Part shown: one piece after another, positions 51,409-61,265 of the stretch
Numbering within the stretch: the stretch's first letter is position 1
Layout of the letters: every line of letters starts with the position of its first letter
Assembly (NCBI RefSeq): GCF_003432035.1
Contig: NZ_QOHO01000049.1
Location: 1 to 64,000 of the forward strand
Source: Lacrimispora amygdalina
Lineage (GTDB): Bacteria; Bacillota; Clostridia; Lachnospirales; Lachnospiraceae
Direction of reading: 5' to 3'
DNA: 64,000 nucleotides
Notes under the pieces: generated by a model
The model's database searches: none
What the model was told of the DNA's origin: nothing
What the model saw: the letters and a program-made list of their open reading frames with translations, nothing else
Position numbers and translations under genes: made by a program

Positions 51409-53315
51409 AACATGGATATATCAGGGTTGCAGCTGCAACCCCCGACGTAAAAGTTGCAGATCCCCGGTTTAACAGAGAGAATATTGTGAGACTCATCAGG
51501 GAAGGAGTAGAAAGAAAGGCAAAAATCATGGTGTTCCCGGAGCTTTGTCTCACTGCTTACACCTGCGGAGATTTATTCGGGCAGGATGCGCTGCTTGCCG
51601 GTGCAAAAGAAGAGTTAAAGGTGATTGCCAAAGAGACAGAGGGCAGTGATATACTTGTGTTTGTGGGACTGCCCTGGGAGCGGGACGGGAAGCTTTACAA
51701 TACGGCTGCGGCAGTGCAGAGCGGCAGGGTGCTTGGAATTATTCCGAAGACAAATCTGCCGAATTATTCTGAATTTTATGAAATGCGGTATTTTGAGCCG
51801 GGAAACACAAAACCGGTCATGATAACCTGGGAGGGATATGAGATTCCCATGGGAACTGATCTGCTCTTTTCCTGTAACGAGATCCCCGGACTTGTAATCG
51901 GAACGGAAATCTGCGAGGATGCCTGGGTTCCCAATCCGCCGTCCATCCGCCATGCAGTTGCTGGTGCTACCGTCATTGTAAACTGTTCTGCAAGTGATGA
52001 GACGACGGGGAAGGACCTTTACAGAAGAAGCCTGATTACAGGACATTCTGCCACTCTGGTCTGCGGCTACATTTATGCCAATGCAGGAGAAGGCGAGTCC
52101 ACTCAGGATCTGGTATTCGGTGGGCAGAACCTAATCGCTGAGAACGGACTTTTGCTTGCGGAATCAAAGCGTTTCGGCAATGAGACTGTTTACGGTGATA
52201 TGGATCTGGAACGTCTCATTCATGACCGGAGAAGAATGACTACGTTTCCGGCACCTGACAGAGAACATTATCTGGTGATTCCATTTTCCATGAAGCAGGA
52301 AGCGCTGGATTTAAAAAGAAGGATTGATCCAAGACCTTTCGTTCCGGATGGAGCGGCAGAGCGGAACCGCAGATGTGAGGAGATTCTTTCCATACAGGCG
52401 ATGGGGTTAAAAAAGAGACTGGCGCATACAGGCTGCAGGGATGCAGTGATCGGTATTTCCGGAGGTCTTGATTCCACGCTTGCTCTTTTGGTTACAGCCC
52501 GGGCATTTGATATGCTTGAAATTCCAAGAAATCAGATTCATGCGGTGACCATGCCCTGTTTTGGCACCACAGACCGTACTTATCAGAACGCCTGCCTTCT
52601 GACGGAAAAGCTAAATGCAGAATTAACAGAAGTAAATATCAGGGAAGCGGTATCCGTTCATTTCAGGGATATCGGCCATAATCCTGAGCAGCACGATGTT
52701 ACCTATGAAAATTCCCAGGCAAGGGAACGGACCCAGATTCTCATGGATCTTGCCAACCGTCTGGGAGGTATCGTCATCGGTACGGGGGATATGTCGGAGC
52801 TGGCTCTGGGCTGGGCCACCTACAACGGTGACCACATGTCCATGTATGGAGTCAATTCATCGGTTCCAAAGACTCTGGTCCGCCATTTAGTCCGCTACTA
52901 TGCGGATACCTGTGAGGAGGAAGCTTTAAAGAAAGTGCTCCTGGATGTTCTTGATACGCCTGTAAGCCCGGAGCTGCTGCCTCCCAAGGATGGAGAGATT
53001 GCCCAGAAGACAGAAGATCTTGTTGGACCATATGAGCTTCACGATTTCTTCCTCTATCAGATCTTAAGATTCGGTACCCGTCCTTCAAAGGTATACCGGC
53101 TGGCAGTCTCTGCCTTTGAAACGCAATACGAACCGGAGGTCATTTTAAAGTGGCTGAGGGTATTTTACAGAAGATTTTTCAGCCAGCAGTTTAAACGCTC
53201 CTGTATGCCGGACGGACCAAAGGTCGGTTCTGTTGCAGTATCCCCAAGAGGGGATTTACGTATGCCCAGTGATGCAGTAAGCCGCTTATGGCTGGAAGAA
53301 CTGGAAAATTTATAA
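51405..53315 (+). CDS. nadE: Glutamine-dependent NAD+ synthetase
   Basis: A 636-residue two-domain enzyme. The N-terminal nitrilase-type glutaminase has the triad Glu46 (FPELCLTAY), Lys115 (IPKTNLPNY) and Cys170 (GTEICEDAW). The C-terminal synthetase has the PP-loop GISGGLDSTLALL near residue 350 and GTGDMSELALGWATYNGDHMS. It amidates nicotinate adenine dinucleotide to NAD+ with glutamine as ammonia donor. The ATG lies within the stop of the MATE gene with AGGAGA upstream; the longer frame from 51294 lies inside that gene. Confidence 0.96.
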   Translation: MKHGYIRVAAATPDVKVADPRFNRENIVRLIREGVERKAKIMVFPELCLTAYTCGDLFGQDALLAGAKEELKVIAKETEGSDILVFVGLPWERDGKLYNTAAAVQSGRVLGIIPKTNLPNYSEFYEMRYFEPGNTKPVMITWEGYEIPMGTDLLFSCNEIPGLVIGTEICEDAWVPNPPSIRHAVAGATVIVNCSASDETTGKDLYRRSLITGHSATLVCGYIYANAGEGESTQDLVFGGQNLIAENGLLLAESKRFGNETVYGDMDLERLIHDRRRMTTFPAPDREHYLVIPFSMKQEALDLKRRIDPRPFVPDGAAERNRRCEEILSIQAMGLKKRLAHTGCRDAVIGISGGLDSTLALLVTARAFDMLEIPRNQIHAVTMPCFGTTDRTYQNACLLTEKLNAELTEVNIREAVSVHFRDIGHNPEQHDVTYENSQARERTQILMDLANRLGGIVIGTGDMSELALGWATYNGDHMSMYGVNSSVPKTLVRHLVRYYADTCEEEALKKVLLDVLDTPVSPELLPPKDGEIAQKTEDLVGPYELHDFFLYQILRFGTRPSKVYRLAVSAFETQYEPEVILKWLRVFYRRFFSQQFKRSCMPDGPKVGSVAVSPRGDLRMPSDAVSRLWLEELENL

Positions 53316-53328
53316 AGAGAGGTACCAT

Positions 53329-54126
53329 ATGATAACCAGCAGTGCCAATGGGAAAGTAAAGCAGGTGATGAACCTGATAAAGAAAGCAAAGGCCAGGAAT
53401 GACAGCGGATTATTCGTGGCAGAAGGCCTACGCATATTCAAGGAGATTCCGCCGGAGTTAATTGACAGCGTATTTGTATCGGAAAGCTTTTTAAAAGAGG
53501 CTGAGCAGAGACGGCTGGTGAGTGGGTTAAAGCATGAGGTGCTTACCGATGAGGTCTTTTCTGCCATGTCAGATACCAGGTCGCCCCAGGGCATACTCGC
53601 TCTTGTAAAACAGCGTTCTTATACTACGGAGGATCTTATCCGTGCTCCCGGACCTGCCTTTCTGCTCATACTTGAAACGATACAGGATCCTGGAAATTTA
53701 GGTACGATCATAAGGGCAGGAGAAGGTGCAGGGATCACCGGGGTGCTTATGAACAGCACCACTGCGGATATTTACAATCCCAAGGTAATCCGGTCCACAA
53801 TGGGTTCTGTATTCCGGGTTCCTTTTGCCTATACCAGTGATTTAACTGCCTCCATTCTTCAGTTAAAAGAGCGGGGGATTCAGCTATATGCTGCCCATTT
53901 AGATGGCAGGAATAATTATGAAAAAGAAGATTATACTGTTGATACAGGGTTTTTAATCGGAAATGAAGCCAATGGCCTGTCGGAAGACATTGCAAAACTG
54001 GCAGATGCCTATATTAAGATCCCCATGATGGGGAGGGTGGAATCACTGAATGCGGCAGTGGCTGCCTCTGTGCTGATGTTTGAGACTGCAAGACAGCGCA
54101 GAGAGCAGAGTTTATTAAAAAAATAA
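53329..54126 (+). CDS. SpoU/TrmH-family RNA 2'-O-methyltransferase
   Basis: A 265-residue RNA methyltransferase. An N-terminal RNA-binding substrate domain (SGLFVAEGLRIFKEI) precedes the knotted SPOUT fold with motif 1 (IQDPGNLGTIIRAGEGAG), motif 2 (FLIGNEANGLS) and motif 3 (IPMMGRVESLNAAVAASVLMFE). It methylates ribose in rRNA or tRNA, RlmB-like; the exact nucleotide is unknown. GAGAGG precedes the ATG. It follows nadE by 13 bases and ends the MATE-nadE run. Confidence 0.93.
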   Translation: MITSSANGKVKQVMNLIKKAKARNDSGLFVAEGLRIFKEIPPELIDSVFVSESFLKEAEQRRLVSGLKHEVLTDEVFSAMSDTRSPQGILALVKQRSYTTEDLIRAPGPAFLLILETIQDPGNLGTIIRAGEGAGITGVLMNSTTADIYNPKVIRSTMGSVFRVPFAYTSDLTASILQLKERGIQLYAAHLDGRNNYEKEDYTVDTGFLIGNEANGLSEDIAKLADAYIKIPMMGRVESLNAAVAASVLMFETARQRREQSLLKK

Positions 54127-54147
54127 GTCTTTTTTACAGCGGGAATG

Positions 54148-54176
54148 TTGAGAAATGACTGAACATATAGTATGAT
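54148..54176 (+). promoter_or_regulatory. Sigma-A promoter of NfeD/SPFH operon
   Basis: TTGAGA (54148-54153), 17 bases and TATGAT (54171-54176). Confidence 0.65.
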
Positions 54177-54239
54177 AGTGTCAACGGATAGATTCGCCGT
54201 GATACTTTGCCTATCATGGCAGGGAAGGGGAATGAGAAA

Positions 54240-54680
54240 ATGGCAGCGATCTATTGGCTTATAGGTTTTGTGGTGCTCCTTGGAATTGAAGCAGCGACGA
54301 TGGCGCTTACTACCATCTGGTTTGCTGGCGGGGCACTGGTTGCATTTGTGCTTGCATTATTTGGTGTCAATACGCAGGTGCAGCTTGCAGTGTTTGTAAT
54401 TGTATCCTTTGTACTTTTGTTTTTTACCAGACCCTTTGCCTTAAGATATGTAAACCGGTATACAGTTAAAACCAATACGGAAAGCCTGGTTGGTAAGTAT
54501 GCCCGGGTTACTGCAGAGATTAATAATCTGGAAGGAAAAGGCGCCGCAGTCTTAAACGGACAGGAATGGACTGCAAGGGCATTGGAAGATGACAGCATCT
54601 ATCCGGTGGGAGTCATGGTGGAAGTAAAGGACATTAAGGGAGTCAAGCTGATTGTAAGCAGGAAACAGGAGGAATTATAA
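54240..54680 (+). CDS. NfeD-family membrane protein (short, YbbK-like)
   Basis: A 146-residue protein with two to three N-terminal helices (IYWLIGFVVLLGIEAATMALTT and VQLAVFVIVSFVLLFFT) and a C-terminal OB-fold (SLVGKYARVTAEINNLEGKGAAVLNGQEWTARA, in joined pieces). It lacks the ClpP-like protease domain of long NfeD. It is followed immediately by an SPFH gene, the classic NfeD-stomatin pairing thought to organise membrane microdomains. ATG 54240 follows AAGGGGAATGAG; an in-frame start at 54207 is possible. Confidence 0.92.
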   Translation: MAAIYWLIGFVVLLGIEAATMALTTIWFAGGALVAFVLALFGVNTQVQLAVFVIVSFVLLFFTRPFALRYVNRYTVKTNTESLVGKYARVTAEINNLEGKGAAVLNGQEWTARALEDDSIYPVGVMVEVKDIKGVKLIVSRKQEEL

Positions 54681-54681
54681 G

Positions 54682-55611
54682 ATGGGAGCAATTGGATTTT
54701 CAGCAGTTATTATTATTTTAATCATTATTCTGGCAGTACTTGCCTCTTGCGTGAGAATTGTTCCGCAGGCACAGGCACTTGTTGTAGAACGTCTGGGAGC
54801 ATTTCTTGAGACGTGGTCAGTAGGCGTACACATTAAGCTGCCTTTTCTGGACAGAGTGGCTAAGAGAGTGAATTTAAAGGAACAGGTAGCAGATTTTCCG
54901 CCGCAGCCGGTTATTACCAAGGATAACGTTACCATGAGAATCGACACTGTGGTGTTTTTTCAGATTACAGATCCAAAGCTTTATGCCTATGGTGTGGAAA
55001 ATCCCATCATGGCCATTGAGAATTTAACAGCAACAACTCTTCGTAATATTATCGGTGACTTGGAGCTTGACCAGACTCTTACCTCCAGAGAAACCATTAA
55101 TGCAAAGATGAGAGAAACTCTGGATATTGCAACAGACCCATGGGGAATTAAAGTAAACCGCGTGGAGCTTAAGAATATTATGCCTCCGGCAGCCATTCAG
55201 GATGCCATGGAAAAACAGATGAAAGCGGAACGTGAACGACGGGAAGCGATCTTAAGGGCAGAAGGAGAGAAGAAGTCAACGGTTCTTGTGGCTGAAGGTA
55301 AAAAGGAATCCGCAATTCTGGATGCTGAGGCTGAAAAACAGGCTGCGATTCTTCGCGCAGAAGCCGAAAAGGAAAAGAGAATCCGTGAGGCAGAAGGTCA
55401 GGCAGAAGCTACTTTAAAGATCCAGCAGGCCAATGCGGATGGTATCCGTATGATTAAAGAAGCAGGAGCGGACAGAGCTGTTCTTGTTATAAAAAGTCTG
55501 GAGGCATTTAAGGCTGCAGCTGACGGCAAGGCAACCAAAATCATTATTCCGTCTGAGATTCAGGGGCTGGCAGGACTAGTTTCTTCCATTACGGAGATAC
55601 CCAAAGAATGA
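54682..55611 (+). CDS. SPFH/band-7 (stomatin-like, QmcA-type) membrane protein
   Basis: A 309-residue protein with one N-terminal membrane helix (AVIIILIIILAVLASCVRIVPQ) and the SPFH domain (AQALVVERLGAFLETWSVGVHIKLPF to NRVELKNIMPPAAIQDAMEKQMKAERERR), then an alanine- and glutamate-rich coiled coil of EAEKQAAILRAEAEKEKR type. It makes ring oligomers in the membrane and may scaffold proteases or microdomains with the NfeD protein just upstream. A terminator follows. Confidence 0.94.
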   Translation: MGAIGFSAVIIILIIILAVLASCVRIVPQAQALVVERLGAFLETWSVGVHIKLPFLDRVAKRVNLKEQVADFPPQPVITKDNVTMRIDTVVFFQITDPKLYAYGVENPIMAIENLTATTLRNIIGDLELDQTLTSRETINAKMRETLDIATDPWGIKVNRVELKNIMPPAAIQDAMEKQMKAERERREAILRAEGEKKSTVLVAEGKKESAILDAEAEKQAAILRAEAEKEKRIREAEGQAEATLKIQQANADGIRMIKEAGADRAVLVIKSLEAFKAAADGKATKIIIPSEIQGLAGLVSSITEIPKE

Positions 55612-55614
55612 GTT

Positions 55615-55655
55615 AACCGCAGCAGATGTCATATGACTTCTTGCTGCGGTTTTTG
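55615..55655 (+). terminator. Rho-independent terminator after SPFH gene
   Basis: AACCGCAGCA (55615-55624) pairs with TGCTGCGGTT (55642-55651), with T-run. Confidence 0.88.
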
Positions 55656-55684
55656 CAGACACAGACAGGATTTGGGAGGTTTAT

Positions 55685-56839
55685 ATGGAGCTTAAACTGG
55701 ATTTGGAACGGGAATACGGGCTTGTTCTGGAAGGCGGAGGCGCCAAAGGTGCATATCAGATCGGGGCATGGAAGGCTCTTCGGGAAGCCGGAGTGAAGAT
55801 AAAGGGGGTAGCAGGAGCTTCTGTAGGCTCTTTAAACGGTGCCCTGATCTGTATGGATGACCTGGAACGGGCAGAGGAGATCTGGAAAAACATTGATTAT
55901 TCCCAGGTGATGTCAGTCAGCAATGAAACCATGGAAGCGTTGAAGAAAAAGGATTTCAAATCCCTGAATTTGCAGGAACTGATTGCCAGAGGCTTTCAGC
56001 TTGTAAAGGAAGGCGGTTTTGACATCACCCCTCTGAAGAATTTAATAGCGGATGTGGTGGGGGACGAAGAGAAAATCGTAAACTCAAACAGAGAGCTGTA
56101 TTCCGTTACCTATTCCGTGTCCGACCGCAAAGAGCTGGTGGTTGATTTGAGAAAAGGGGAAATGGGAACTGTCAAGGAAATGCTTCTGGCAAGTGCATAT
56201 TTTCTGGCTTTTAAAAATGAGAAGCTGGGCGGAAAACGGTATATGGATGGCGGCGGATTTAACAATGTTCCGTTAGATGTTCTGATTGATCATGGTTATG
56301 AGGATATTATCGTGATCCGGATTTATGGCTGGGGATTTGATAAGGAACGTGTGGTTAAAATACCGGATGGAATTAAAGTCTACCACATTGCTCCCAGACA
56401 GGATCTTGGCGGAATACTGGAATTCGATAAAAAACAGGCAAGAAAGAATTTAACACTGGGTTATTACGATGCCAAGCGGTTCTTATATGACCTGGCCGGA
56501 CGAATCTATTATATTGATGCACCAAAGACCGAACCCTATTATTTTGATAAAATGATGTCGGAGATGGAACTTTTAAAACTGTATATTAAGGATATGACAG
56601 GAGCAGACGGACTGGAGGCGCTTTCCGGATACCGGGCGTTTACTGAGACGCTTTTTCCAAAGCTTGCAGTTGATTTTAAATTAAAAGAAGGCTGGAATTA
56701 TAAGGATATGTATCTGGGCCTTCTGGAGGATCTGGCTAAGCGGTTAAAGGTGAAACGGTTCCGGATTTATACTGTGGAAGAACTGCTTTTAGAGATACGC
56801 AGAAAGATTCATAAACTGGGAGCAGTGGTTTCCTTTTAG
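55685..56839 (+). CDS. Patatin-like phospholipase
   Basis: A 384-residue protein with a patatin domain in the N-terminal 200 residues: the oxyanion loop GGGAKGAY, the nucleophile elbow GASVG (Ser) and DGGGFNN (Asp) for the catalytic dyad. The C-terminal part (about 200-384) is unassigned helical sequence. It probably hydrolyses acyl lipids at the inner membrane face. It begins 30 bases after a terminator, and no clear promoter is visible in that gap; GGGAGG precedes the ATG. Confidence 0.93.
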   Translation: MELKLDLEREYGLVLEGGGAKGAYQIGAWKALREAGVKIKGVAGASVGSLNGALICMDDLERAEEIWKNIDYSQVMSVSNETMEALKKKDFKSLNLQELIARGFQLVKEGGFDITPLKNLIADVVGDEEKIVNSNRELYSVTYSVSDRKELVVDLRKGEMGTVKEMLLASAYFLAFKNEKLGGKRYMDGGGFNNVPLDVLIDHGYEDIIVIRIYGWGFDKERVVKIPDGIKVYHIAPRQDLGGILEFDKKQARKNLTLGYYDAKRFLYDLAGRIYYIDAPKTEPYYFDKMMSEMELLKLYIKDMTGADGLEALSGYRAFTETLFPKLAVDFKLKEGWNYKDMYLGLLEDLAKRLKVKRFRIYTVEELLLEIRRKIHKLGAVVSF

Positions 56840-56865
56840 CTTATTTGTATTTTAAAAAAAATAAC

Positions 56866-56894
56866 TTGCATGAATATTCACCATATACTATAAT
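56866..56894 (+). promoter_or_regulatory. argF promoter with overlapping ARG-box-like site
   Basis: TTGCAT (56866-56871), 17 bases and TATAAT (56889-56894). TGCATGAATATTCA (56867-56880) overlaps the -35 and fits the ArgR/AhrC box pattern TGNAT-4 bases-ATNCA, with one unfavourable G in the central AT part. Arginine repression is therefore likely. Confidence 0.6.
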
Positions 56895-56928
56895 AATGTA
56901 TAAAAATACAGAAAGCGGAGGAAATTAT

Positions 56929-57864
56929 ATGAATCTGAAGGGAAGAAATTTTATTACATTAAAGGATTATACACCGGAAGAGATTCAGTACTTACTGGAT
57001 CTGTCTGCGGATTTAAAGGCGAAAAAGAAGCAGGGGATTACAGGAAGCTCTTTAAAAGGGAAAAACATCGCCCTCATTTTTGAGAAACCGTCTACCCGCA
57101 CCAGATGTGCATTTGTAGTTGCTGCAGTGGATGAGGGAGCCCATCCGGAATATCTGGGAAAGGATGACATACAGCTTGGCCATAAAGAAAGTGTGGAGGA
57201 TACGGCAAGAGTTCTGGGCAGAATGTTTGACGGCATTGAATTCCGCGGTTTTAAACATAAAACGGTGGAGGCTCTGGCCCAATATGCAGGTGTTCCTGTA
57301 TGGAACGGTCTGACAGAGGATTATCACCCGACACAGATTCTTGCAGATTTACTGACTATAAAAGAGCATTTTGGATATTTAAAAGGGCTGAAGTTTGTTT
57401 ATGCAGGAGACGGGCGCAATAATATGGCTAACAGCCTGATGATCGGCATGAGCAAAATGGGAGTGCATTTTACCATTCTGGCACCGGAATGCCTCTGGCC
57501 AAATAAGGAACTGACAGAGCTTTGCCAGGGATATGCAGATTTAAGCGGAAGCACCATTACACTGACAGAGGACAGTGAGAAGGTGAAAGACGCAGATATT
57601 ATATATACAGACGTATGGTGCTCCATGGGAGAGGAAGAGAAGGCGGCAGAACGTGTTGCACTCTTAAAGCCATATCAGGTGAATAAGGAACTGATGAATA
57701 AAACAGGTAAGGATACTACCATATTTATGCACTGCCTGCCGGCGGTAAAAGGCAACGAGGTGACTGAAGAGGTCTTTGAATCCGGCGTATCGGTGGTATT
57801 TGATGAAGCGGAAAACAGGATGCATACTATTAAGGCAGTGATGGTTGCAACGTTAGGAGAGTAG
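56929..57864 (+). CDS. argF: Ornithine carbamoyltransferase
   Basis: A 311-residue OTCase. The carbamoyl-phosphate loop STRTR is at 55-59. [25 protein letters not shown] and the ornithine-binding [10 protein letters not shown] and [10 protein letters not shown] motifs follow. It makes citrulline from ornithine and carbamoyl phosphate (arginine synthesis), or the reverse in the deiminase pathway. ATG 56929 follows GCGGAGG; the longer frame from 56845 crosses the promoter. The ARG-box-like site points to the biosynthetic role (argF rather than arcB). Confidence 0.95.
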   Translation: MNLKGRNFITLKDYTPEEIQYLLDLSADLKAKKKQGITGSSLKGKNIALIFEKPSTRTRCAFVVAAVDEGAHPEYLGKDDIQLGHKESVEDTARVLGRMFDGIEFRGFKHKTVEALAQYAGVPVWNGLTEDYHPTQILADLLTIKEHFGYLKGLKFVYAGDGRNNMANSLMIGMSKMGVHFTILAPECLWPNKELTELCQGYADLSGSTITLTEDSEKVKDADIIYTDVWCSMGEEEKAAERVALLKPYQVNKELMNKTGKDTTIFMHCLPAVKGNEVTEEVFESGVSVVFDEAENRMHTIKAVMVATLGE

Positions 57865-57866
57865 AT

Positions 57867-58175
57867 ATGTATTTACAGGAACGAGGAAAAAATTTAAGAA
57901 ATGCTTCCATGATAGTGGATTTAGTCCACATTGTGGTAGGAATCTTAATTGTGGTACTGGCGGTTATTTCTTTTTTGAATCCGGAAGACAATATGCTGAT
58001 GTTCCCGGTCATATTTTTTCTGGCAGGGGCTTTGAATTTCATTAACGGAATTTATAAAATAAGGCTGAGCGGCAGAGAAAAGCGGAAGAAAGCGGCAGGA
58101 GGCGCCTCCGTAATTGCAGGCTGCCTGCTGTTTGCTCTGGCAGTGATCAGTGCAGTAAGCATCTGGTGGGGGTGA
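57867..58175 (+). CDS. Small membrane protein (DUF6637-like)
   Basis: A 102-residue protein with about three hydrophobic segments (IVDLVHIVVGILIVVLAVISFL, LMFPVIFFLAGALNFINGIY and VIAGCLLFALAVISAVSIWWG) and a basic loop (RLSGREKRKKAAGG). It resembles small DUF6637-type proteins of Lachnospiraceae but I am not sure of the family. It starts 3 bases after argF, with AGGAG in the end of argF, and its stop overlaps birA, so it is co-translated. Function unknown. Confidence 0.8.
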   Translation: MYLQERGKNLRNASMIVDLVHIVVGILIVVLAVISFLNPEDNMLMFPVIFFLAGALNFINGIYKIRLSGREKRKKAAGGASVIAGCLLFALAVISAVSIWWG

Positions 58176-59158
58176 AGGGCTTGAAAACCGAGATTTTAAA
58201 GCTGTTAAAGGAAAGTGATGGATATATCTCCGGTCAGGAAATATGCCAGCGGTTTCATGTTTCCAGAACAGCTGTCTGGAAAGTGATCCGCCAGCTTCAG
58301 GAAGAAGGATATCAGATTGAAGCGGTGCGAAATAAGGGATACCATTTACTCGATACCTGTGATATAATGACGAAAACAGAGATAGAAAGCTGTATAAAGG
58401 GAAGTTTCGGACGAATTGTTGATTTTCATGAATCCATTGATTCCACGAATTTAAGAGCCAGGCGTCTGGCAGAGGAAGGCGCCGGAAGTGAAACACTTGT
58501 GGCAGCAGATGCCCAGGAGGCGGGAAGAGGCAGAAGAGGCCGCAGCTGGGTTTCTCCTCCGGGAAAGAATATATTTATGAGCCTTATTTTAAGACCGGAT
58601 ATTCTTCCTGCAAAAGCTTCCATGCTGACGCTGGTGGCTGCATTGGCTGTCCGCGACGGGATCGGGACCATAACGGGACTCGATCCGGTTATTAAGTGGC
58701 CGAACGACATTGTTTCCAGTGGAAAGAAGCTGTGCGGAATTTTAACAGAGATGAGTGCGGAGCTGGAGGGTATCCACTATGTGGTAGTCGGCATCGGAAT
58801 CAATGCCAATATGGAAGAATTTCCTTCGGAAGTCAGTGATACAGCGACCTCTCTGCTTCTTGAGACAGGAAAAAAGGTAGTGAGAAGCCAGCTGATTGCC
58901 GCTGTTTTAGAAGCATTTGAGCATTATTATGAAGAATTTATCAGCCAGGGTGATTTATCCGGGCTGATAAGTGTCTATAATAAGTATATGGTCAATGCAG
59001 GAAAGGAAGTAAGAATTCTGGATCCATCTGGTGAATACAGAGGGAGAGCTTTGGGAATTAATAAAACAGGAGAGCTTCTTGTAGAAATGCCGGATGGTGA
59101 GGTCAGACATGTGATTTCAGGAGAAGTGTCTGTCCGGGGAATTTATGGATATGTATAA
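58166..59158 (+). CDS. birA: Bifunctional biotin-protein ligase / biotin operon repressor
   Basis: A protein of about 330 residues. The N-terminal winged helix (SGQEICQRFHVSRTAVWKVIRQLQEEGY) marks the repressor-type BirA. The central catalytic domain has GRGRRGRSW, IKWPNDI and KLCGILTE, and a C-terminal SH3-like domain follows. It biotinylates carboxylases and may repress biotin genes. The start is uncertain: GTG 58166, GTG 58172 or TTG 58181, the last with GGGGGTG six bases upstream. Its stop overlaps the mutY ATG (TAATG). Confidence 0.94.
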   Translation: MGVKGLKTEILKLLKESDGYISGQEICQRFHVSRTAVWKVIRQLQEEGYQIEAVRNKGYHLLDTCDIMTKTEIESCIKGSFGRIVDFHESIDSTNLRARRLAEEGAGSETLVAADAQEAGRGRRGRSWVSPPGKNIFMSLILRPDILPAKASMLTLVAALAVRDGIGTITGLDPVIKWPNDIVSSGKKLCGILTEMSAELEGIHYVVVGIGINANMEEFPSEVSDTATSLLLETGKKVVRSQLIAAVLEAFEHYYEEFISQGDLSGLISVYNKYMVNAGKEVRILDPSGEYRGRALGINKTGELLVEMPDGEVRHVISGEVSVRGIYGYV

Positions 59159-60252
59159 TGAATCATTCCCTATATGACAAATTACAGGTTTTAGAGCCGG
59201 CCGGCCAGGTTATGGATCGGGAAGAACGGTTAAGGGCAGCCGGACGCCCTCTGCTTAACTGGTATCACGAGCACAGAAGAATCCTTCCGTGGCGTGAGAG
59301 ACCGGAGCCTTACCGCGTATGGATATCGGAAATCATGCTTCAGCAGACGAGAGTGGAAGCGGTAAAACCGTATTTTGACCGTTTTATGGAAGCTCTTCCT
59401 GGAGTTACAGACCTGGCTGAAGTGACAGAGGACCGTCTTTTAAAACTCTGGGAAGGATTAGGCTATTACAGCAGGGCAAGGAATTTAAAAAAAGCGGCAG
59501 AGCTTCTTGTAGAGAAGTACGGAGGACAACTTCCGTCATCCTATGAGGAGCTTAAAACACTTCCGGGGATTGGATCCTATACAGCAGGAGCCATTGCCTC
59601 CATTGCATTTAGACTTCCGGTTCCTGCAGTGGATGGCAATGTTCTGCGGGTAATATCGAGAATGACAGGGAGTATGGAGGATATTACAAAGCAGTCTGTA
59701 AAGAAAGCCATGGAAGAACTGATAAAAGAGGTTATGCCAAAGGAAGACCCAGGCTCCTATAATCAGGCACTTATTGAGGCAGGGGCGATTGTGTGTGTTC
59801 CGAATGGAACTCCGTTGTGCGGCAGCTGCCCCCTTTTCTCCTTATGCATAGCCAGAGAGAAGGAACTTACCGGAGTGATACCGGTTAAAGCACCTAAAAA
59901 GGCCCGCAGAATAGAATACAGAACAATTCTCATCCTGATAAAGGACGGACGCGTGGCAATCCGTAAAAGAGACAGTAAAGGACTTCTTGCCTCTCTTTAT
60001 GAGCTGCCGGGGCTCGACGGACTGGTTCCCCGGGAGCTGATAAAGAAAACACTTGGGATTAATGAGGGGAGGATTACACCCCTTCCTGAGGCGAAACATA
60101 TTTTCAGCCATGTGGAATGGCATATGACTGGTTTTCGTGTGGAACTGACTGAAATACCGGAAGGTGACTATTTATGGGTTACTCCGGAAGAAATGAATAA
60201 AACTTATTCCCTGCCTGGGGCATTTAAGGCGTATACAAAGTTGATTAGGTGA
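59158..60252 (+). CDS. mutY: A/G-specific adenine DNA glycosylase
   Basis: A 364-residue MutY. The helix-hairpin-helix with catalytic Asp reads LPGIGSYTAGAIASIAF then VDGNV. The [4Fe-4S] loop is CVPNGTPLCGSCPLFSLC (CX6CX2CX5C). The C-terminal NUDIX-like 8-oxoG recognition domain starts near residue 255. It removes adenine paired with 8-oxoguanine. It is coupled to birA by a one-base overlap, and the lipid kinase gene follows. Confidence 0.95.
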   Translation: MNHSLYDKLQVLEPAGQVMDREERLRAAGRPLLNWYHEHRRILPWRERPEPYRVWISEIMLQQTRVEAVKPYFDRFMEALPGVTDLAEVTEDRLLKLWEGLGYYSRARNLKKAAELLVEKYGGQLPSSYEELKTLPGIGSYTAGAIASIAFRLPVPAVDGNVLRVISRMTGSMEDITKQSVKKAMEELIKEVMPKEDPGSYNQALIEAGAIVCVPNGTPLCGSCPLFSLCIAREKELTGVIPVKAPKKARRIEYRTILILIKDGRVAIRKRDSKGLLASLYELPGLDGLVPRELIKKTLGINEGRITPLPEAKHIFSHVEWHMTGFRVELTEIPEGDYLWVTPEEMNKTYSLPGAFKAYTKLIR

Positions 60253-60257
60253 TAATA

Positions 60258-61154
60258 ATGAAGAAGATGCTTTTTATATTTAATCCGCGGTCCGGAAAAG
60301 CCCAGATCAAAAACAAGCTGGTGAATATTCTGGATATTTTTACGAAAGCCGGTTATGAACTGACGGTACATGTAACCCAGAGGCAGGGAGATGCCATGGA
60401 GGCAGCTTTCCGCTATGGGGAGAATAAGGATCTGGTCGTATGCAGCGGCGGTGACGGAACTTTAAATGAAACCATCAGCGGTTTGATGAAGCTTAATGAG
60501 TATCCGGATCTTGGTTATATTCCGGCAGGCTCCACCAATGATTTTGCCTCAAGCTTAAAAATCTCCAAAGATATGTTAAAAGCAGCGGAAGCAGCTGTTT
60601 CCGGACAGGCTTATCCTATCGATATCGGCGGCTTCTGCGAAGACAAATATTTTATCTATATCGCGGCTTTTGGTGCTTTTACAGAGGTTTCCTATCTGAC
60701 ACCCCAGGATAAGAAGAATGTTCTGGGACATCAGGCTTATATGCTTGAGGGAATGAAGAGTCTTGCCTCCATCAAATCCTACTCCATGCGGGTTGAATGT
60801 GAAGAGATCATGCTGGAAGGAGAATTCATCTTTGGAATGATTACCAATACCATCAGTGTGGGAGGCTTTAAAGGCCTTGTCACCCAGGATGTGGCTCTTG
60901 ACGACGGTGAATTTGAAGTCCTTTTAATACGGTCACCAAAAACTGCTCTTGATTTAACTAATATCATTAATTATATGTTTTTAAAAGAAGAACCCAACGA
61001 ATACGTCCATAAATTCCGGACACGGTCCTTGAAACTCATCTCCGATGAACCAATTGACTGGGTGCTTGACGGAGAATTCGGGGGTGCCAGAAGAGAAGTT
61101 TCTATCACTAACTTGGAGAAAAAAATCCGTATTATGAGAAAAAATCTGAAATAG
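60258..61154 (+). CDS. YegS/DgkB-like lipid kinase
   Basis: A 298-residue diacylglycerol-kinase family protein. MLFIFNPRSGKAQIKNKL is the N-terminal motif, VVCSGGDGTLNETISGL the nucleotide-binding GGDGT loop, and AGSTNDFASSL and DGEF the remaining motifs. It phosphorylates diacylglycerol or a related lipid. ATG 60258 with AGGTG upstream is preferred to a GTG at 60249 that overlaps the mutY stop. It is the last gene of the birA-mutY run; the sigma factor promoter follows. Confidence 0.92.
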   Translation: MKKMLFIFNPRSGKAQIKNKLVNILDIFTKAGYELTVHVTQRQGDAMEAAFRYGENKDLVVCSGGDGTLNETISGLMKLNEYPDLGYIPAGSTNDFASSLKISKDMLKAAEAAVSGQAYPIDIGGFCEDKYFIYIAAFGAFTEVSYLTPQDKKNVLGHQAYMLEGMKSLASIKSYSMRVECEEIMLEGEFIFGMITNTISVGGFKGLVTQDVALDDGEFEVLLIRSPKTALDLTNIINYMFLKEEPNEYVHKFRTRSLKLISDEPIDWVLDGEFGGARREVSITNLEKKIRIMRKNLK

Positions 61155-61185
61155 CAACAAAACTGCCTGTTTAGGAAGAAATATG

Positions 61186-61214
61186 TTGAAATATGGGTTC
61201 TGGTAGTATATAAT
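61186..61214 (+). promoter_or_regulatory. Sigma-A promoter of the primary sigma factor gene
   Basis: TTGAAA (61186-61191), 17 bases and TATAAT (61209-61214). One further TATACT-like string lies at about 61236-61241. Confidence 0.75.
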
Positions 61215-61265
61215 GAAAAGTTGTGTGGGCTTTATGTATACTTCTTAGCGAAAGGACGTTATTAA

